Position numbers and translations under genes: made by a program
Source of the DNA: Terriglobales bacterium
GTDB taxonomy: Bacteria > Acidobacteriota > Terriglobia > Terriglobales > Acidobacteriaceae
DNA: 60,000 nucleotides
Reading direction: 5' to 3'
NCBI GenBank assembly: GCA_035561515.1
Contig: DATMXP010000026.1
Location: 1-60,000 of the forward strand
Shown here: positions 35,112-43,796 of the stretch, one piece after another
Layout: the number at the start of each line of letters is the position of its first letter
How positions within the stretch are numbered: the first letter of the stretch is position 1
The notes under the pieces: generated by a model
What the model was told of the DNA's origin: nothing
Databases searched by the model: none
Seen by the model: only the letters and a program-made list of their open reading frames with translations

Positions 35112-36395
35112 ATGTCGGCGGTTCAGAAAAACTCGGTTCACAAGGGAATCACAAAGACGGCGCTACTGGCTGGCCTGGTCATGATCCTTGTGCTGGCCGG
35201 GTCTCCGTGGCTTTACGGCAAGGACAAGAAGGAAAAAGGGAAAAAAGGACAGCCTGCCGAGTCGGAGTTGGTCAGCAAGAATCGACTCTTCCTCGAGAAT
35301 CTCGATCTTTCCAAGATCGTATGGCCCAATCCTCCCGCGATTACGCGGATTAAGTATCTGAATTACTGGTCCGGCGAAAAATGGGTTCCTCCAACCCAGG
35401 TGAAGAAAAAGGCAAGCTGGATGGAACGCGTGTCCGGTATCGCAACCGGTCAGGCCCCCGGCTCAGGCAAGGCGCGTTGGCAACTCGTGGTTCCGAATGG
35501 AATCGCCGTCGATTCCAAGGGCCGTGTCTATATCGCCGATAGCAAAGTCCGCGCCATCTTCATCGTCAACATGGAAACCGGCGAGTACGAAATGATCAAG
35601 AACGGGGTCGAAGCCCGGTTCCAGTGGGTGCTCGGCCTCGCCATCGACGACTCGGACCGCCTCTTCGTTTCTGACAGCGGCATGCGCCGCGTGCTCGTAT
35701 TCGATCCCCAGCGCAAAGTAGAAGGCTCAATTGCGGAAGGTCTTCATGATCCCGGTGGTCTTGCGATCGATAACGAGAATCGACTGCTCTATGTCACCGA
35801 TGCCGAGCAGGATCTGGTCTTGGTGTACGACGCCGACCCGCCCTACAAACTGTTACGCAAGATCGGTACTCCCGGCCTGAAGCACACTTCCACCAAGCCA
35901 GGCGAATTTTCCAAGCCAACAGGAGTGGCCGTAGATCAGGACGGTAACCTCTTCGTCGCCGATACGTGGAACAACCGCATTGAGGTCTTTGACTCCGAAG
36001 GCAATTTCATCCGCACCTTCGGACGCGCAGGCGATGGCCCCGGCTACTTCGCCCGGCCAAAGGGCGTTTCCATCGACGCCGACGGTCACGTCTGGGTTGC
36101 CGACGCGATGCAGGACCGCGTGCAGGTCTTCACGCCCGAAGGGCGACTGCTCATCTGGATGGGCGGCCACGGCAAGCTACCGGGTCAGTTCGAAAGCCTG
36201 GCCAATGTTTACGTCGACAAAGACAACCGCGTGATCACCACGGAACAGTTTGCCGGACGCGCGCAAATGTTCCGTTATGTCACCAATGCCGAGGCGCTAG
36301 CTGAAAAGGAACGCCGCGACGAGGAAGCGAAGAAGAAGGCGGAAGAACGCCGCTCGAGCGCTACGAAAAGTTCTCCGGACGCAAAGCCGGAATAG
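35112..36395 (+). CDS. Secreted six-bladed NHL-repeat protein
   Basis: From ATG 35112 (AGGAG 8 bases upstream) the protein has 427 residues. A signal-anchor helix (TALLAGLVMILVLAGSPWLYG) is followed by six NHL repeats: PNGIAVDSKGRVYIAD, VLGLAIDDSDRLFVSD, PGGLAIDNENRLLYVTD, PTGVAVDQDGNLFVAD, PKGVSIDADGHVWVAD and LANVYVDKDNRVITTE. A charged tail of alternating Lys, Glu and Arg ends the protein. It is 11 bp after the 16-haem cytochrome gene. NHL propellers bind proteins or ligands, so a scaffold or docking role for the cytochromes is inferred. Confidence 0.87.
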   Translation: MSAVQKNSVHKGITKTALLAGLVMILVLAGSPWLYGKDKKEKGKKGQPAESELVSKNRLFLENLDLSKIVWPNPPAITRIKYLNYWSGEKWVPPTQVKKKASWMERVSGIATGQAPGSGKARWQLVVPNGIAVDSKGRVYIADSKVRAIFIVNMETGEYEMIKNGVEARFQWVLGLAIDDSDRLFVSDSGMRRVLVFDPQRKVEGSIAEGLHDPGGLAIDNENRLLYVTDAEQDLVLVYDADPPYKLLRKIGTPGLKHTSTKPGEFSKPTGVAVDQDGNLFVADTWNNRIEVFDSEGNFIRTFGRAGDGPGYFARPKGVSIDADGHVWVADAMQDRVQVFTPEGRLLIWMGGHGKLPGQFESLANVYVDKDNRVITTEQFAGRAQMFRYVTNAEALAEKERRDEEAKKKAEERRSSATKSSPDAKPE

Positions 36396-36507
36396 AGATT
36401 GACTGTTGGTACTTGCAGTCATACCGGGCCCGGCACATCGGAACCGGTGCAGTAAGCAGTAGCAGTTTACATAGACGTTGCAGTGAATATCAGGAGGTCT
36501 TTTAGCA

Positions 36508-37542
36508 ATGAAGAAACTTATGATCGTCGTCCTCGCTATGCTGGTGATGACCAGTCTCGCGATGGCGCAGTTCACCCCAGGCACATATGCCAGCCCGGTG
36601 GGCGGCGTGACTGGCGGTATTCAGTTCAACATCGATAAATTGGGTGCGCACCAGAACGGCGGACGCGGTTGCGTCGGCTGCCATGCTCCGCACAGCGGTG
36701 CCCGTGGTAACGGCGGCACCCTGCAGTGGAATGGTACTGACTACGTATCCGTGGCTGTGGAAGGCGACTCTGGCGACCTGGCCCTCTGGGGGCAGGACCT
36801 TGGTCCGATCTACAACGCCACTCTGAACTTCCCCACGGGCGACCTCAGCATCACCGAGACTTCGCCTGAGCGCCAGATCACGGGCGTTGCCATGTGCTTG
36901 TCCTGCCACGACGGAAACGTCGCAAAGGGCGCCATGATGACGAACCAGTCCTTCGAGCAGTCGGCTGGCCTGTTGCCTGCTGGCTACGGCGAGCAGCCGA
37001 TCCCGACCCTCCTCGGTGCGGACGGCGGCACGTTCGGAAACTATGAAAACGATCACCCGGTGGGCCCAGGAGCGAATCTTGGAACCCTCGGCGGTATCAA
37101 GGCTTCGACGAACTTGCTGGCGATCGCCACCAACTCCAGCGGCGCGAAGTACATCAGCACCGGCACCTCCTTCACCGGCAGCGCTCTCGAAGAGTTCCGC
37201 AAGAACTACGGCCTGCCGACGATCACCGGCGCGCGCGTAGGCGCGGGCTGGGCGGTCGACGACGATGCCACCTCTGTGGATCAGGCTTATGTGGTTTGCA
37301 CCACCTGCCACACGCCCCACAGCATGTACACCGCTTCGGCCAGCTCGACGAATCCTATCGCCACGCTGACCAAGGGCACGTTCCCGAGCTACTTCTTCAT
37401 CGCAGCTCCCTACAACCCGGGCGCGGACGTTGCCGGTGGAACCAAGGCCTCTTCGGCCACTCAGTTCTGCCGTCAGTGCCACTTCACGGGTGCGGGTGGT
37501 TCGAACGAAGGCTCCGGAATCAGCATTCCGACCGCGTTCTAA
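36508..37542 (+). CDS. Tetrahaem c-type cytochrome, candidate filament or surface cytochrome
   Basis: The protein has 344 residues with a signal peptide ending near SLAMA. Four haem motifs lie at CVGCH (55-59), CLSCH (130-134), CTTCH (264-268) and CRQCH (321-325). There are exactly eight histidines in the whole protein: the four proximal ones plus His48, His62, His183 and His271. That is just enough for four bis-histidine haems. Long glycine-, serine- and threonine-rich stretches separate the haems, unlike compact c3 cytochromes. AGGAGG lies 11 bases before the ATG. A stable hairpin follows the stop. Extracellular localisation is inferred from the neighbouring barrel and isomerase. Confidence 0.9.
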   Translation: MKKLMIVVLAMLVMTSLAMAQFTPGTYASPVGGVTGGIQFNIDKLGAHQNGGRGCVGCHAPHSGARGNGGTLQWNGTDYVSVAVEGDSGDLALWGQDLGPIYNATLNFPTGDLSITETSPERQITGVAMCLSCHDGNVAKGAMMTNQSFEQSAGLLPAGYGEQPIPTLLGADGGTFGNYENDHPVGPGANLGTLGGIKASTNLLAIATNSSGAKYISTGTSFTGSALEEFRKNYGLPTITGARVGAGWAVDDDATSVDQAYVVCTTCHTPHSMYTASASSTNPIATLTKGTFPSYFFIAAPYNPGADVAGGTKASSATQFCRQCHFTGAGGSNEGSGISIPTAF

Positions 37543-37553
37543 TTGCCGTACTT

Positions 37554-37577
37554 AAGGGGGAGGATCTCCTCCCCCTT
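37554..37577 (+). terminator. Strong hairpin, probable attenuator between cytochrome and isomerase genes
   Basis: A perfect 11-base inverted repeat (AAGGGGGAGGA/TCCTCCCCCTT, centre TC) lies 12 bp after the tetrahaem cytochrome stop. The T-run after it is weak (CTTGTTTC). It may end part of the transcripts or protect the 3' end of the cytochrome message. Confidence 0.55.
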
Positions 37578-37612
37578 GTTTCACTTCGCTGGTGAAGCAG
37601 TAAAGAGGATTT

Positions 37613-38653
37613 ATGCGATTTAAGGTTCTGGTAGTTACATTGACGGCGGCAGCTGCGACGCTTGCGTCAGCGCAGGTTTCATCTCACGCGCCCGTTGCTT
37701 CTCACGCACCCACCGTGAAGGCACAAGCCAAGCAAAATCCCAACTCAATCGTCGCCATGGCAGCCAAACCAGTTGCTCGCGTCAATGGCGCAGTGCTCAC
37801 CGAAATCGACCTGCAGCGCGAAATGGAGATGATGTTTCCTTACGCCCAGCAGCATGGCGGCGTGCCGAAGTCCATGGAACCGCAGATCCGCAAAGGCGCC
37901 ATGGATATGCTGATTTTTGAGGAGTTGCTCTACCAGGAAGCGAAACGTAAGAACGTTCAGGTCGCCCCAGCTCGCCTCGCCAAGGCCGAAGCCGCGTTTC
38001 GCAAGCAGTTCCCGGATAAGAAGGTTTATCAGGATTATCTGAAAATCGAATTCAACGGTTCTACCCAGGTTCTGCGAGAGAAGATTCGCCGCTCTCTGCT
38101 GATCGAGAAGATGCTGTCGACGGAAGTGAACCAGAAGTCGCGCGTAACGGCAGCCCAGGCGAAAGAATATTACAACAAAAACCCCAAGCTGTTCGATCGT
38201 CCGGAAACGTTCAGTATCCAGACCATCTCGATCATTCCGCCCGAGAACGCGTCGGCCGATGTTAACGCCGAAGCCAAGCGGAAGATCGCCAGTATTCTCA
38301 AGCTCGCTCGCCAGACCAAAACCAAGCGTGAGTTCGGCATCCTCGCTGAGCAGGTATCCGAAGACGACTGGCGCATGAAACTCGGTGACCGTGGCACCGT
38401 GCTTGCTCCGAACCTGCCACCCGAGATCGTCAAGGCTGCGCGCGCCATGAAGCCGGAAACCGTCAGCGATATCGTCCAACTCGGCCGTGCCTATGTCGTG
38501 TTCCGCATGAACGAACACAAGCCCGCGGGACGCATTCCCTTTGCGGATGTGAAAGCGAAACTGCAATCGGACTTGCAGAAGGTCAGGCTCGAAGAACGTC
38601 GCGCCGAGTTGCACAAGACGTTGCGTAAGAACGCCACCGTAGAAGTGTTGTAA
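37613..38653 (+). CDS. Periplasmic parvulin-type peptidyl-prolyl isomerase (SurA/PpiC-like)
   Basis: The protein has 346 residues. A signal peptide (LVVTLTAAAATLASA) leads to a SurA-like N-terminal region (VNGAVLTEIDLQREMEMMFP) and a PpiC rotamase domain at about residues 185-310. That domain is marked by TFSIQTISIIP and VSDIVQLGRAYVVFRMNEHKPA; the usual GGDLGW turn is replaced by MKLGDRGTVL, so catalysis may be weak. It would help outer-membrane or secreted proteins fold. Lying between a cytochrome and a barrel gene, its clients are probably those two. Confidence 0.88.
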   Translation: MRFKVLVVTLTAAAATLASAQVSSHAPVASHAPTVKAQAKQNPNSIVAMAAKPVARVNGAVLTEIDLQREMEMMFPYAQQHGGVPKSMEPQIRKGAMDMLIFEELLYQEAKRKNVQVAPARLAKAEAAFRKQFPDKKVYQDYLKIEFNGSTQVLREKIRRSLLIEKMLSTEVNQKSRVTAAQAKEYYNKNPKLFDRPETFSIQTISIIPPENASADVNAEAKRKIASILKLARQTKTKREFGILAEQVSEDDWRMKLGDRGTVLAPNLPPEIVKAARAMKPETVSDIVQLGRAYVVFRMNEHKPAGRIPFADVKAKLQSDLQKVRLEERRAELHKTLRKNATVEVL

Positions 38654-38677
38654 GGCCGCAAATCCCAGGGGGCCGTG

Positions 38678-40525
38678 ATGTACCGGAGTAGCAGTGTGAG
38701 GGAAAAGAAATCTGGTCGGATCATTGGTGCAGCCATGCTGCTGTTGCTGCTTGCGACGCCAGCAATGGCCCAACTCCAGGTGGGTGACAACACCGTGATG
38801 ACCATGAATGGCAACCTGGGCTACGGGTACAGCGGCTCCTTCGCAAATACGGCCCTTCTGCCTTCTTCCCATTCACAGGGTTTCCAGGGAGATGCAAATC
38901 TTGATGGTCATTATTTTCACCCGAACTTCATCTCCTTCAACTTCCGCCCGTATTTCCAAAGGATGCAGGCAAACTCTGAATCGCAGATTCTGACCAGTTC
39001 TACCGGTTTCGGTGGCGGACTTAGTTTTTTCGGGGGCAGCATGTTCCCCGGCAGCATCAACTTCTCTAAGGATTTCAGTGCCAACAGCGAGTTCAGTATC
39101 GCCGGCGTCCCCGGGTTGGAGGGCGATTCCTCGGGTAGGACTTTTGGTGTCACTTGGGGCGTTCTGGTGCCCAATTACCCGCAACTGCGGCTGTACTACG
39201 ACTCCGGCAAGAATTCAGGTTCCGTAACCGGCGTGGAAGGCAAAAGCGAGACCAGTTCGCGTAACTACGGCTTGAGCAGCGGCTACAAACTAAAGGGCTG
39301 GAGTTTGCAAGGTGGAATTGATCGCCACAATAACCACTTCGTCACGCCTGGATACCTGACCGCGGAGCCCTTCGAGAACGGCGGTAGCAGCACCACCTAC
39401 ACCGCTTCCGGTCAACACAATCTCCCCCTCAACGGAAGTTTCGGAACCGGCTGGGCGCATTCCTCCTACGAGGGTGAGGATGGGCATACCTGGGACTCAA
39501 CGGCCTACAACGGTTCAGCCACTATTAACCCGAGATACTGGCTCTCGCTTGGCCAGACTGTCAGCTACACGACAAACCTGTCCGCCAGTGGCCAGCCCCT
39601 GTTCGGCACCGGCGGAAGCGCCCAGACGGTCCTGTTTAGCACCGACACCTCATCGCTTTACCTCGGCAGCACGGCGAGCGTGCGCGTATTCCGGCGCCTT
39701 GCTCTGAATGGCCACTTCAATCATCGTCGGCAATGGTTTGCCGGCCACGAATTTGAAAACTCCCAGTACGGAGGATCCGTTACCTACAACTACACCAGCC
39801 CGCTGTTTGGTTTCCTCTACTTCGGTTTGGGAGTCATCGACACCCTAAGCAAGGAAGGAAACCAGGGCTTGGGCTTAGTCGCCAACCTCGGAATGAACCG
39901 CAAGATCGGCGAATGGGAAAGCTCCGCCGACTTCAACTACCAGCAGAACGTGCAGACGCTGATTAATGTTCAAGCGTCCAGCAATTACAGCTTTGGCGGC
40001 AGCATCCGCCGGCGCTTCAACCAGGACACGTTCTTTGCCACAAGTTTCCGGGGATCGCGCAGTGGGTTAGTGATTCAGGAAGGCAATGGCAACCGCGCGG
40101 AGAGTTTCGGCACTAGCTTTGCCTGGAGAAGGTATGCAGTCGGCGCGAGCTACTCGCAATCGAGTGGCACGGCCGTTCTCACCTCCGGTGGCGCGTTGAC
40201 CGCCGCTCCCGATGGTGCGTTGATCGCCAACGACTTCCTTTACTTCGACGCCCGTTCGTATAGCGTCAACTTCAGCACTCGTTTCCGCCGCAACCTGCTC
40301 CTCGCTGTCGGATACGTAAGCATCGACAATGGAACCGCGCGGGGCCAAACCGGCGTCAGGAACATCGGCGAACGCTACAGCGCGCGTTTCGAGTACCGAC
40401 TTCGTAAGTTCGCATTTATCGGCGGTTTCAACCGAAGCTATCAGGACATCGGCACGGTGGCGGGTCCAGGTCGGGTGGTAAACTCGTATCGCCTGAGTAT
40501 CACGAGATGGTTCAACATTTTCTGA
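38678..40525 (+). CDS. Outer-membrane beta-barrel protein, candidate porin of the cytochrome conduit
   Basis: The protein has about 615 residues. A signal peptide (AAMLLLLLATPAMA) is followed by a long series of alternating aromatic or hydrophobic strands and glycine/serine turns (such as YSARFEYRLRKFAFIGGFN). The C-terminus ends SITRWFNIF, a terminal phenylalanine as used by the Bam machinery. The length would allow some 20-26 strands, in the range of MtrB/PioB-like sheaths. No direct MtrB motif is visible, so the porin role is inferred from the flanking cytochromes. ATG 38678 follows an AGGGGG sequence. Its 3' end overlaps the next gene by 19 bp. Confidence 0.85.
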   Translation: MYRSSSVREKKSGRIIGAAMLLLLLATPAMAQLQVGDNTVMTMNGNLGYGYSGSFANTALLPSSHSQGFQGDANLDGHYFHPNFISFNFRPYFQRMQANSESQILTSSTGFGGGLSFFGGSMFPGSINFSKDFSANSEFSIAGVPGLEGDSSGRTFGVTWGVLVPNYPQLRLYYDSGKNSGSVTGVEGKSETSSRNYGLSSGYKLKGWSLQGGIDRHNNHFVTPGYLTAEPFENGGSSTTYTASGQHNLPLNGSFGTGWAHSSYEGEDGHTWDSTAYNGSATINPRYWLSLGQTVSYTTNLSASGQPLFGTGGSAQTVLFSTDTSSLYLGSTASVRVFRRLALNGHFNHRRQWFAGHEFENSQYGGSVTYNYTSPLFGFLYFGLGVIDTLSKEGNQGLGLVANLGMNRKIGEWESSADFNYQQNVQTLINVQASSNYSFGGSIRRRFNQDTFFATSFRGSRSGLVIQEGNGNRAESFGTSFAWRRYAVGASYSQSSGTAVLTSGGALTAAPDGALIANDFLYFDARSYSVNFSTRFRRNLLLAVGYVSIDNGTARGQTGVRNIGERYSARFEYRLRKFAFIGGFNRSYQDIGTVAGPGRVVNSYRLSITRWFNIF

Positions 40526-41610
40526 AGAGTGCCAGGGCATTTTTGTCTGCCGTGGCGCTAACGGGCCTGTTAGTAACTTCGCTGGCGATCCCTACCTACG
40601 CCGGCCAGTCCCGCAAGAATAAGCCATCTGAGCAGCAAATCCCCGAACTGCTCCTTGAAGGCGGCCGCAAGCTTTCGTTTGAACGTACTTATACCAATGA
40701 GCGCGATATCCGCGGTAAGCCCGGATTTTGGGGAAGGTTGGTAGATGTCGTCGCTGGCGAGCGCGATTACAAGGCGATGCTTCGGCCTTACGGCGTTGCC
40801 GTGGATTCCAAGGGACGCGTCATCGTCTCCGATCCGGGCATGTCCGGCATCCACATCTTCGATCCCGCTCAGCGCAAGTACAAGTTCATCGAGCGTCTCG
40901 AGAAAAGTAAGGACGCCATGATGGAGCCGCAATGCATTACGGTCGATGGTAAGGACAACATCTATGTCACCGACTCGAAGGCCGGAAAGGTATTCATGTT
41001 CCAGCCCAGCGGCAAGTACATTGGCGTGCTCGGCAGCATCAAGGGGAGTAACGGAGAAGGCTTCTTCAAACGTCCCACAGGCATCGCGATTGATCCTGAC
41101 AAGGGTGATGTCTACGTTACCGACACTCTCCGCGACAAGATTTATCTTTTGGACAAAAAAGGCGGCGTGATTCGAACCATCGGGCAACACGGCAGCGGAC
41201 CCGGTGAATTCAATTACCCCACGGAGATCCTCGCTCGCAGCGGCCTGCTGGTCGTCGTCGATGCCATGAACTTCCGTGTGCAGTTGTTCGACCGCGAAGG
41301 TAAAGCCCTCGGCCAGATTGGTTCCCGCGACGAATCCGCTGGCGGGTTGTTCCGCCCGAAGGGCATTGCCATCGATTCCGAAGGCCACATTTATCTCGTG
41401 GAAGGCCTTTCGGGCACCGTCCAGGTTTTCGACCGCGAAGGTCGTCTGCTTTATTCCTTCGGACAGAGAGGCACTGAGCCCTGGCAGTTCCAACTTCCCG
41501 CTGGACTCTTCATCGACAAGTCCGATCGCGTCTACGTCGTTGACTCCTATAATCGGCGTGTCCAGGTCTTCCAGTACCGCGCCTTGCATGCCGCAGGAGG
41601 TCAACCGTGA
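40507..41610 (+). CDS. Secreted six-bladed NHL-repeat protein
   Basis: The protein has 367 residues with a signal peptide (LSAVALTGLLVTSLAIPTYA). Six NHL turns follow: PYGVAVDSKGRVIVSD, PQCITVDGKDNIYVTD, PTGIAIDPDKGDVYVTD, PTEILARSGLLVVVD, PKGIAIDSEGHIYLVE and PAGLFIDKSDRVYVVD. The fourth blade is degenerate, as in the NHL protein at 19116. The start lies inside the barrel gene (19-bp overlap) and the stop overlaps the next cytochrome start (GTGA), so the three are translationally coupled. It is a likely scaffold of the conduit. Confidence 0.88.
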   Translation: MVQHFLKSARAFLSAVALTGLLVTSLAIPTYAGQSRKNKPSEQQIPELLLEGGRKLSFERTYTNERDIRGKPGFWGRLVDVVAGERDYKAMLRPYGVAVDSKGRVIVSDPGMSGIHIFDPAQRKYKFIERLEKSKDAMMEPQCITVDGKDNIYVTDSKAGKVFMFQPSGKYIGVLGSIKGSNGEGFFKRPTGIAIDPDKGDVYVTDTLRDKIYLLDKKGGVIRTIGQHGSGPGEFNYPTEILARSGLLVVVDAMNFRVQLFDREGKALGQIGSRDESAGGLFRPKGIAIDSEGHIYLVEGLSGTVQVFDREGRLLYSFGQRGTEPWQFQLPAGLFIDKSDRVYVVDSYNRRVQVFQYRALHAAGGQP

Positions 41611-43490
41611 GGCGTTGGCTCCCATTGATCCTGCTGCTGGTTGTGTCCTCGGCGTTTGCCCAGACCACCCCCAACCGCGACATTCTTGGCGCGCACGATC
41701 TATCGGTCGCCAGCAGCCCGTTGCACGGGACCATGTCCTCGGCGTGTCTGTATTGTCATGTGCCGCACTCCGGCACCGGGAAAGGGCCGCTCTGGGGGCA
41801 AACCTTCTCCTCGCAGACGTACACGCTCTACAACAGCACAACACTTCAGAACGAGCCTCAGCAGCCCGTCATTGGCGAAGTAAGCTCTCTCTGTCTGAGC
41901 TGTCACGATGGTACCGTCGCTCCCGGTCTTTCGGTTCCTTACGGAAAGTTCTTCACCACCGGGACGATGGAGAATCTTGTCGGGGCTCAACTCGAAAGAT
42001 CGCACCCGTTCAGTTTGAGGCTGCCCCTGAAAGATGCCCCGCACCTCGTGGCAACGCTCGCAGCTTCGGGTGCAACCTCGGACAGCACCGGTTCCGTCAA
42101 GCTGATTAACGGCAACGTGGAATGCAGTTCGTGCCACAACCCGCACAACCAGTTCCTCGACAAAAACTCTTCCTCGTTCCTCGTGCGTGATGGAAAGGCC
42201 GGCGCAATCTGCCTCTCGTGCCACGAGACGCAGCCGCGCACCGTGAACAGCCAGAGCAATCCGCTGGCGACATGGCCCTCGAACATTCACGAGACATCCG
42301 TCGCTGCCGTCAAAGCGAATTCCGGATGGGGCAACTACGCCACGGTGGGCGATTTCGCGTGCGCCTCCTGTCACGCTCAGCACAATGCCGGCGGTGCTTC
42401 AGGCCTGCTCCGTAATCCGACTGGTCTTATCAACATCGACACCACCAGCCAGAGCTGCTATTCCTGCCACGGTGGCGGCGACAAGCTCGTCCAGGCGCTA
42501 CCGAACGTTTTCACCGAGATGGCAAAGCGCGGGCATCCCTACGCCAGCGATACCAACCAGCACTCCGTAACCGAGCCGACGATCTTGATGCAGAATCGCC
42601 ACACCACCTGCGTGGATTGCCACGACAGTCACGGCTCCAAGCAGGTAATGACGTTCTCAACTCCGCCCGGCATCCGGCCCTCGCAAAATGGCGCCCGCGG
42701 CGTTAGTTCCGACGGCACTCTCCTCGCCGCGGCAAGCCAGCAGTACGAAACGTGCTTGCGCTGCCATGGCACTAGCACCGGAAAACTCGCACCTGAATCG
42801 TTCGGATATCTTCCGTCACGCCTTGCCACTGGTGGCGACCAGTTGAACCTAATCCCACAGTTTGGCAGCGCTTCCATCAGCGCCCACCCCGTCATGCGGG
42901 ACCGCAATTCTCCTGGGACGCAGCCCAGTCTGCTCTCCGCGATGTGGAACATCGACGGCACTACTGCGGGAAGGCTTATGGGGACACGCCTCTTCTGCAC
43001 CGATTGCCACAACAGCGACGTCAATCGTGAGTTTGGCGGAATCGGACCGAATGGACCACACGGCTCCGTCAACGATCACATCCTCGAGCGGCGATACGTA
43101 GCCAGCGAAGTTGCTGCCGGAACTTTCCCAACCGGCGGTCCAGGATCGCCGATCATCAACCCGAATCCCAATCCGCCTACCAGTCCATCGTCCGGTGGCC
43201 CATACTCGCTATGTGCGAAATGCCACGATCTGACGAATGTCCTAAGCGACGTCACTTTCCCCAAACACAGCAAGCACGTGAATGAGTTAGGTATTTCGTG
43301 TTCTGTATGTCACAGCGCACATGGCGTTCCTGCCGGCGGATCAGGATTGAACGGCCAACGTCTCGTGAACTTCGATATCAAGGTCGTTGCGCCGAATGCC
43401 GGAGTTATTTCGTACAGCGGAACCAGTTGTACCCTGAGATGTCACATGGCCGACCACACGTCTAGTGGAGTCACGAAAGTCGTTCCGTAA
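41607..43490 (+). CDS. Large multihaem c-type cytochrome (11 CXXCH plus one CX3CH)
   Basis: The protein has 627 residues with a signal peptide (WLPLILLLVVSSAFA). I count eleven CXXCH motifs: CLYCH, CLSCH, CSSCH, CLSCH, CASCH, CYSCH, CVDCH, CLRCH, CTDCH, CAKCH and CSVCH. A final CTLRCH (CX3CH) near the C-terminus could bind a twelfth haem. The N-terminus GAHDLSVASSPLHG with CHVPHSG parallels the tetrahaem protein's AHQ...CHAPHSG. A proline/asparagine/serine linker (NPNPNPPTSPSSGG) separates the last two or three haems. GTG 41607 has AGGAGG upstream and overlaps the NHL stop. It is likely the outer-face or extracellular terminus. Confidence 0.9.
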   Translation: MRRWLPLILLLVVSSAFAQTTPNRDILGAHDLSVASSPLHGTMSSACLYCHVPHSGTGKGPLWGQTFSSQTYTLYNSTTLQNEPQQPVIGEVSSLCLSCHDGTVAPGLSVPYGKFFTTGTMENLVGAQLERSHPFSLRLPLKDAPHLVATLAASGATSDSTGSVKLINGNVECSSCHNPHNQFLDKNSSSFLVRDGKAGAICLSCHETQPRTVNSQSNPLATWPSNIHETSVAAVKANSGWGNYATVGDFACASCHAQHNAGGASGLLRNPTGLINIDTTSQSCYSCHGGGDKLVQALPNVFTEMAKRGHPYASDTNQHSVTEPTILMQNRHTTCVDCHDSHGSKQVMTFSTPPGIRPSQNGARGVSSDGTLLAAASQQYETCLRCHGTSTGKLAPESFGYLPSRLATGGDQLNLIPQFGSASISAHPVMRDRNSPGTQPSLLSAMWNIDGTTAGRLMGTRLFCTDCHNSDVNREFGGIGPNGPHGSVNDHILERRYVASEVAAGTFPTGGPGSPIINPNPNPPTSPSSGGPYSLCAKCHDLTNVLSDVTFPKHSKHVNELGISCSVCHSAHGVPAGGSGLNGQRLVNFDIKVVAPNAGVISYSGTSCTLRCHMADHTSSGVTKVVP

Positions 43491-43796
43491 GGCGCGGCTT
43501 CCGGCCCGAGTGACGTATCGCACAGATACTTGTGATTAGAGTTCCTGCCCCTCACGGGGTCCTTGCGTAACTTGTTTCTACCGGGTCAAAACTCCCGTCA
43601 AGGTGAGCGGAATCTCGCGGAATTCAGAGGGAATCTCCCTGCACTGCGAGTAGCGCTCGTAAGTATCTCAAGACACGAGAGATATAGACACGACGATACG
43701 GCGGGATTGGCAATGCGACTGCCTGAATATCAGTAATCAGGCTGCTCCAGCGCCGTAGGAACCGGGCGAGCAGTACCGAACAAGCGAGCAGACGAT
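43491..43796 (+). other. Intergenic stretch of about 300 bp
   Basis: I see no gene. There is a short CCCC-TCAC-GGGG hairpin near 43550 but no T-run. It must contain the end of the cytochrome transcript and perhaps the promoter of the TPR gene. Confidence 0.4.
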
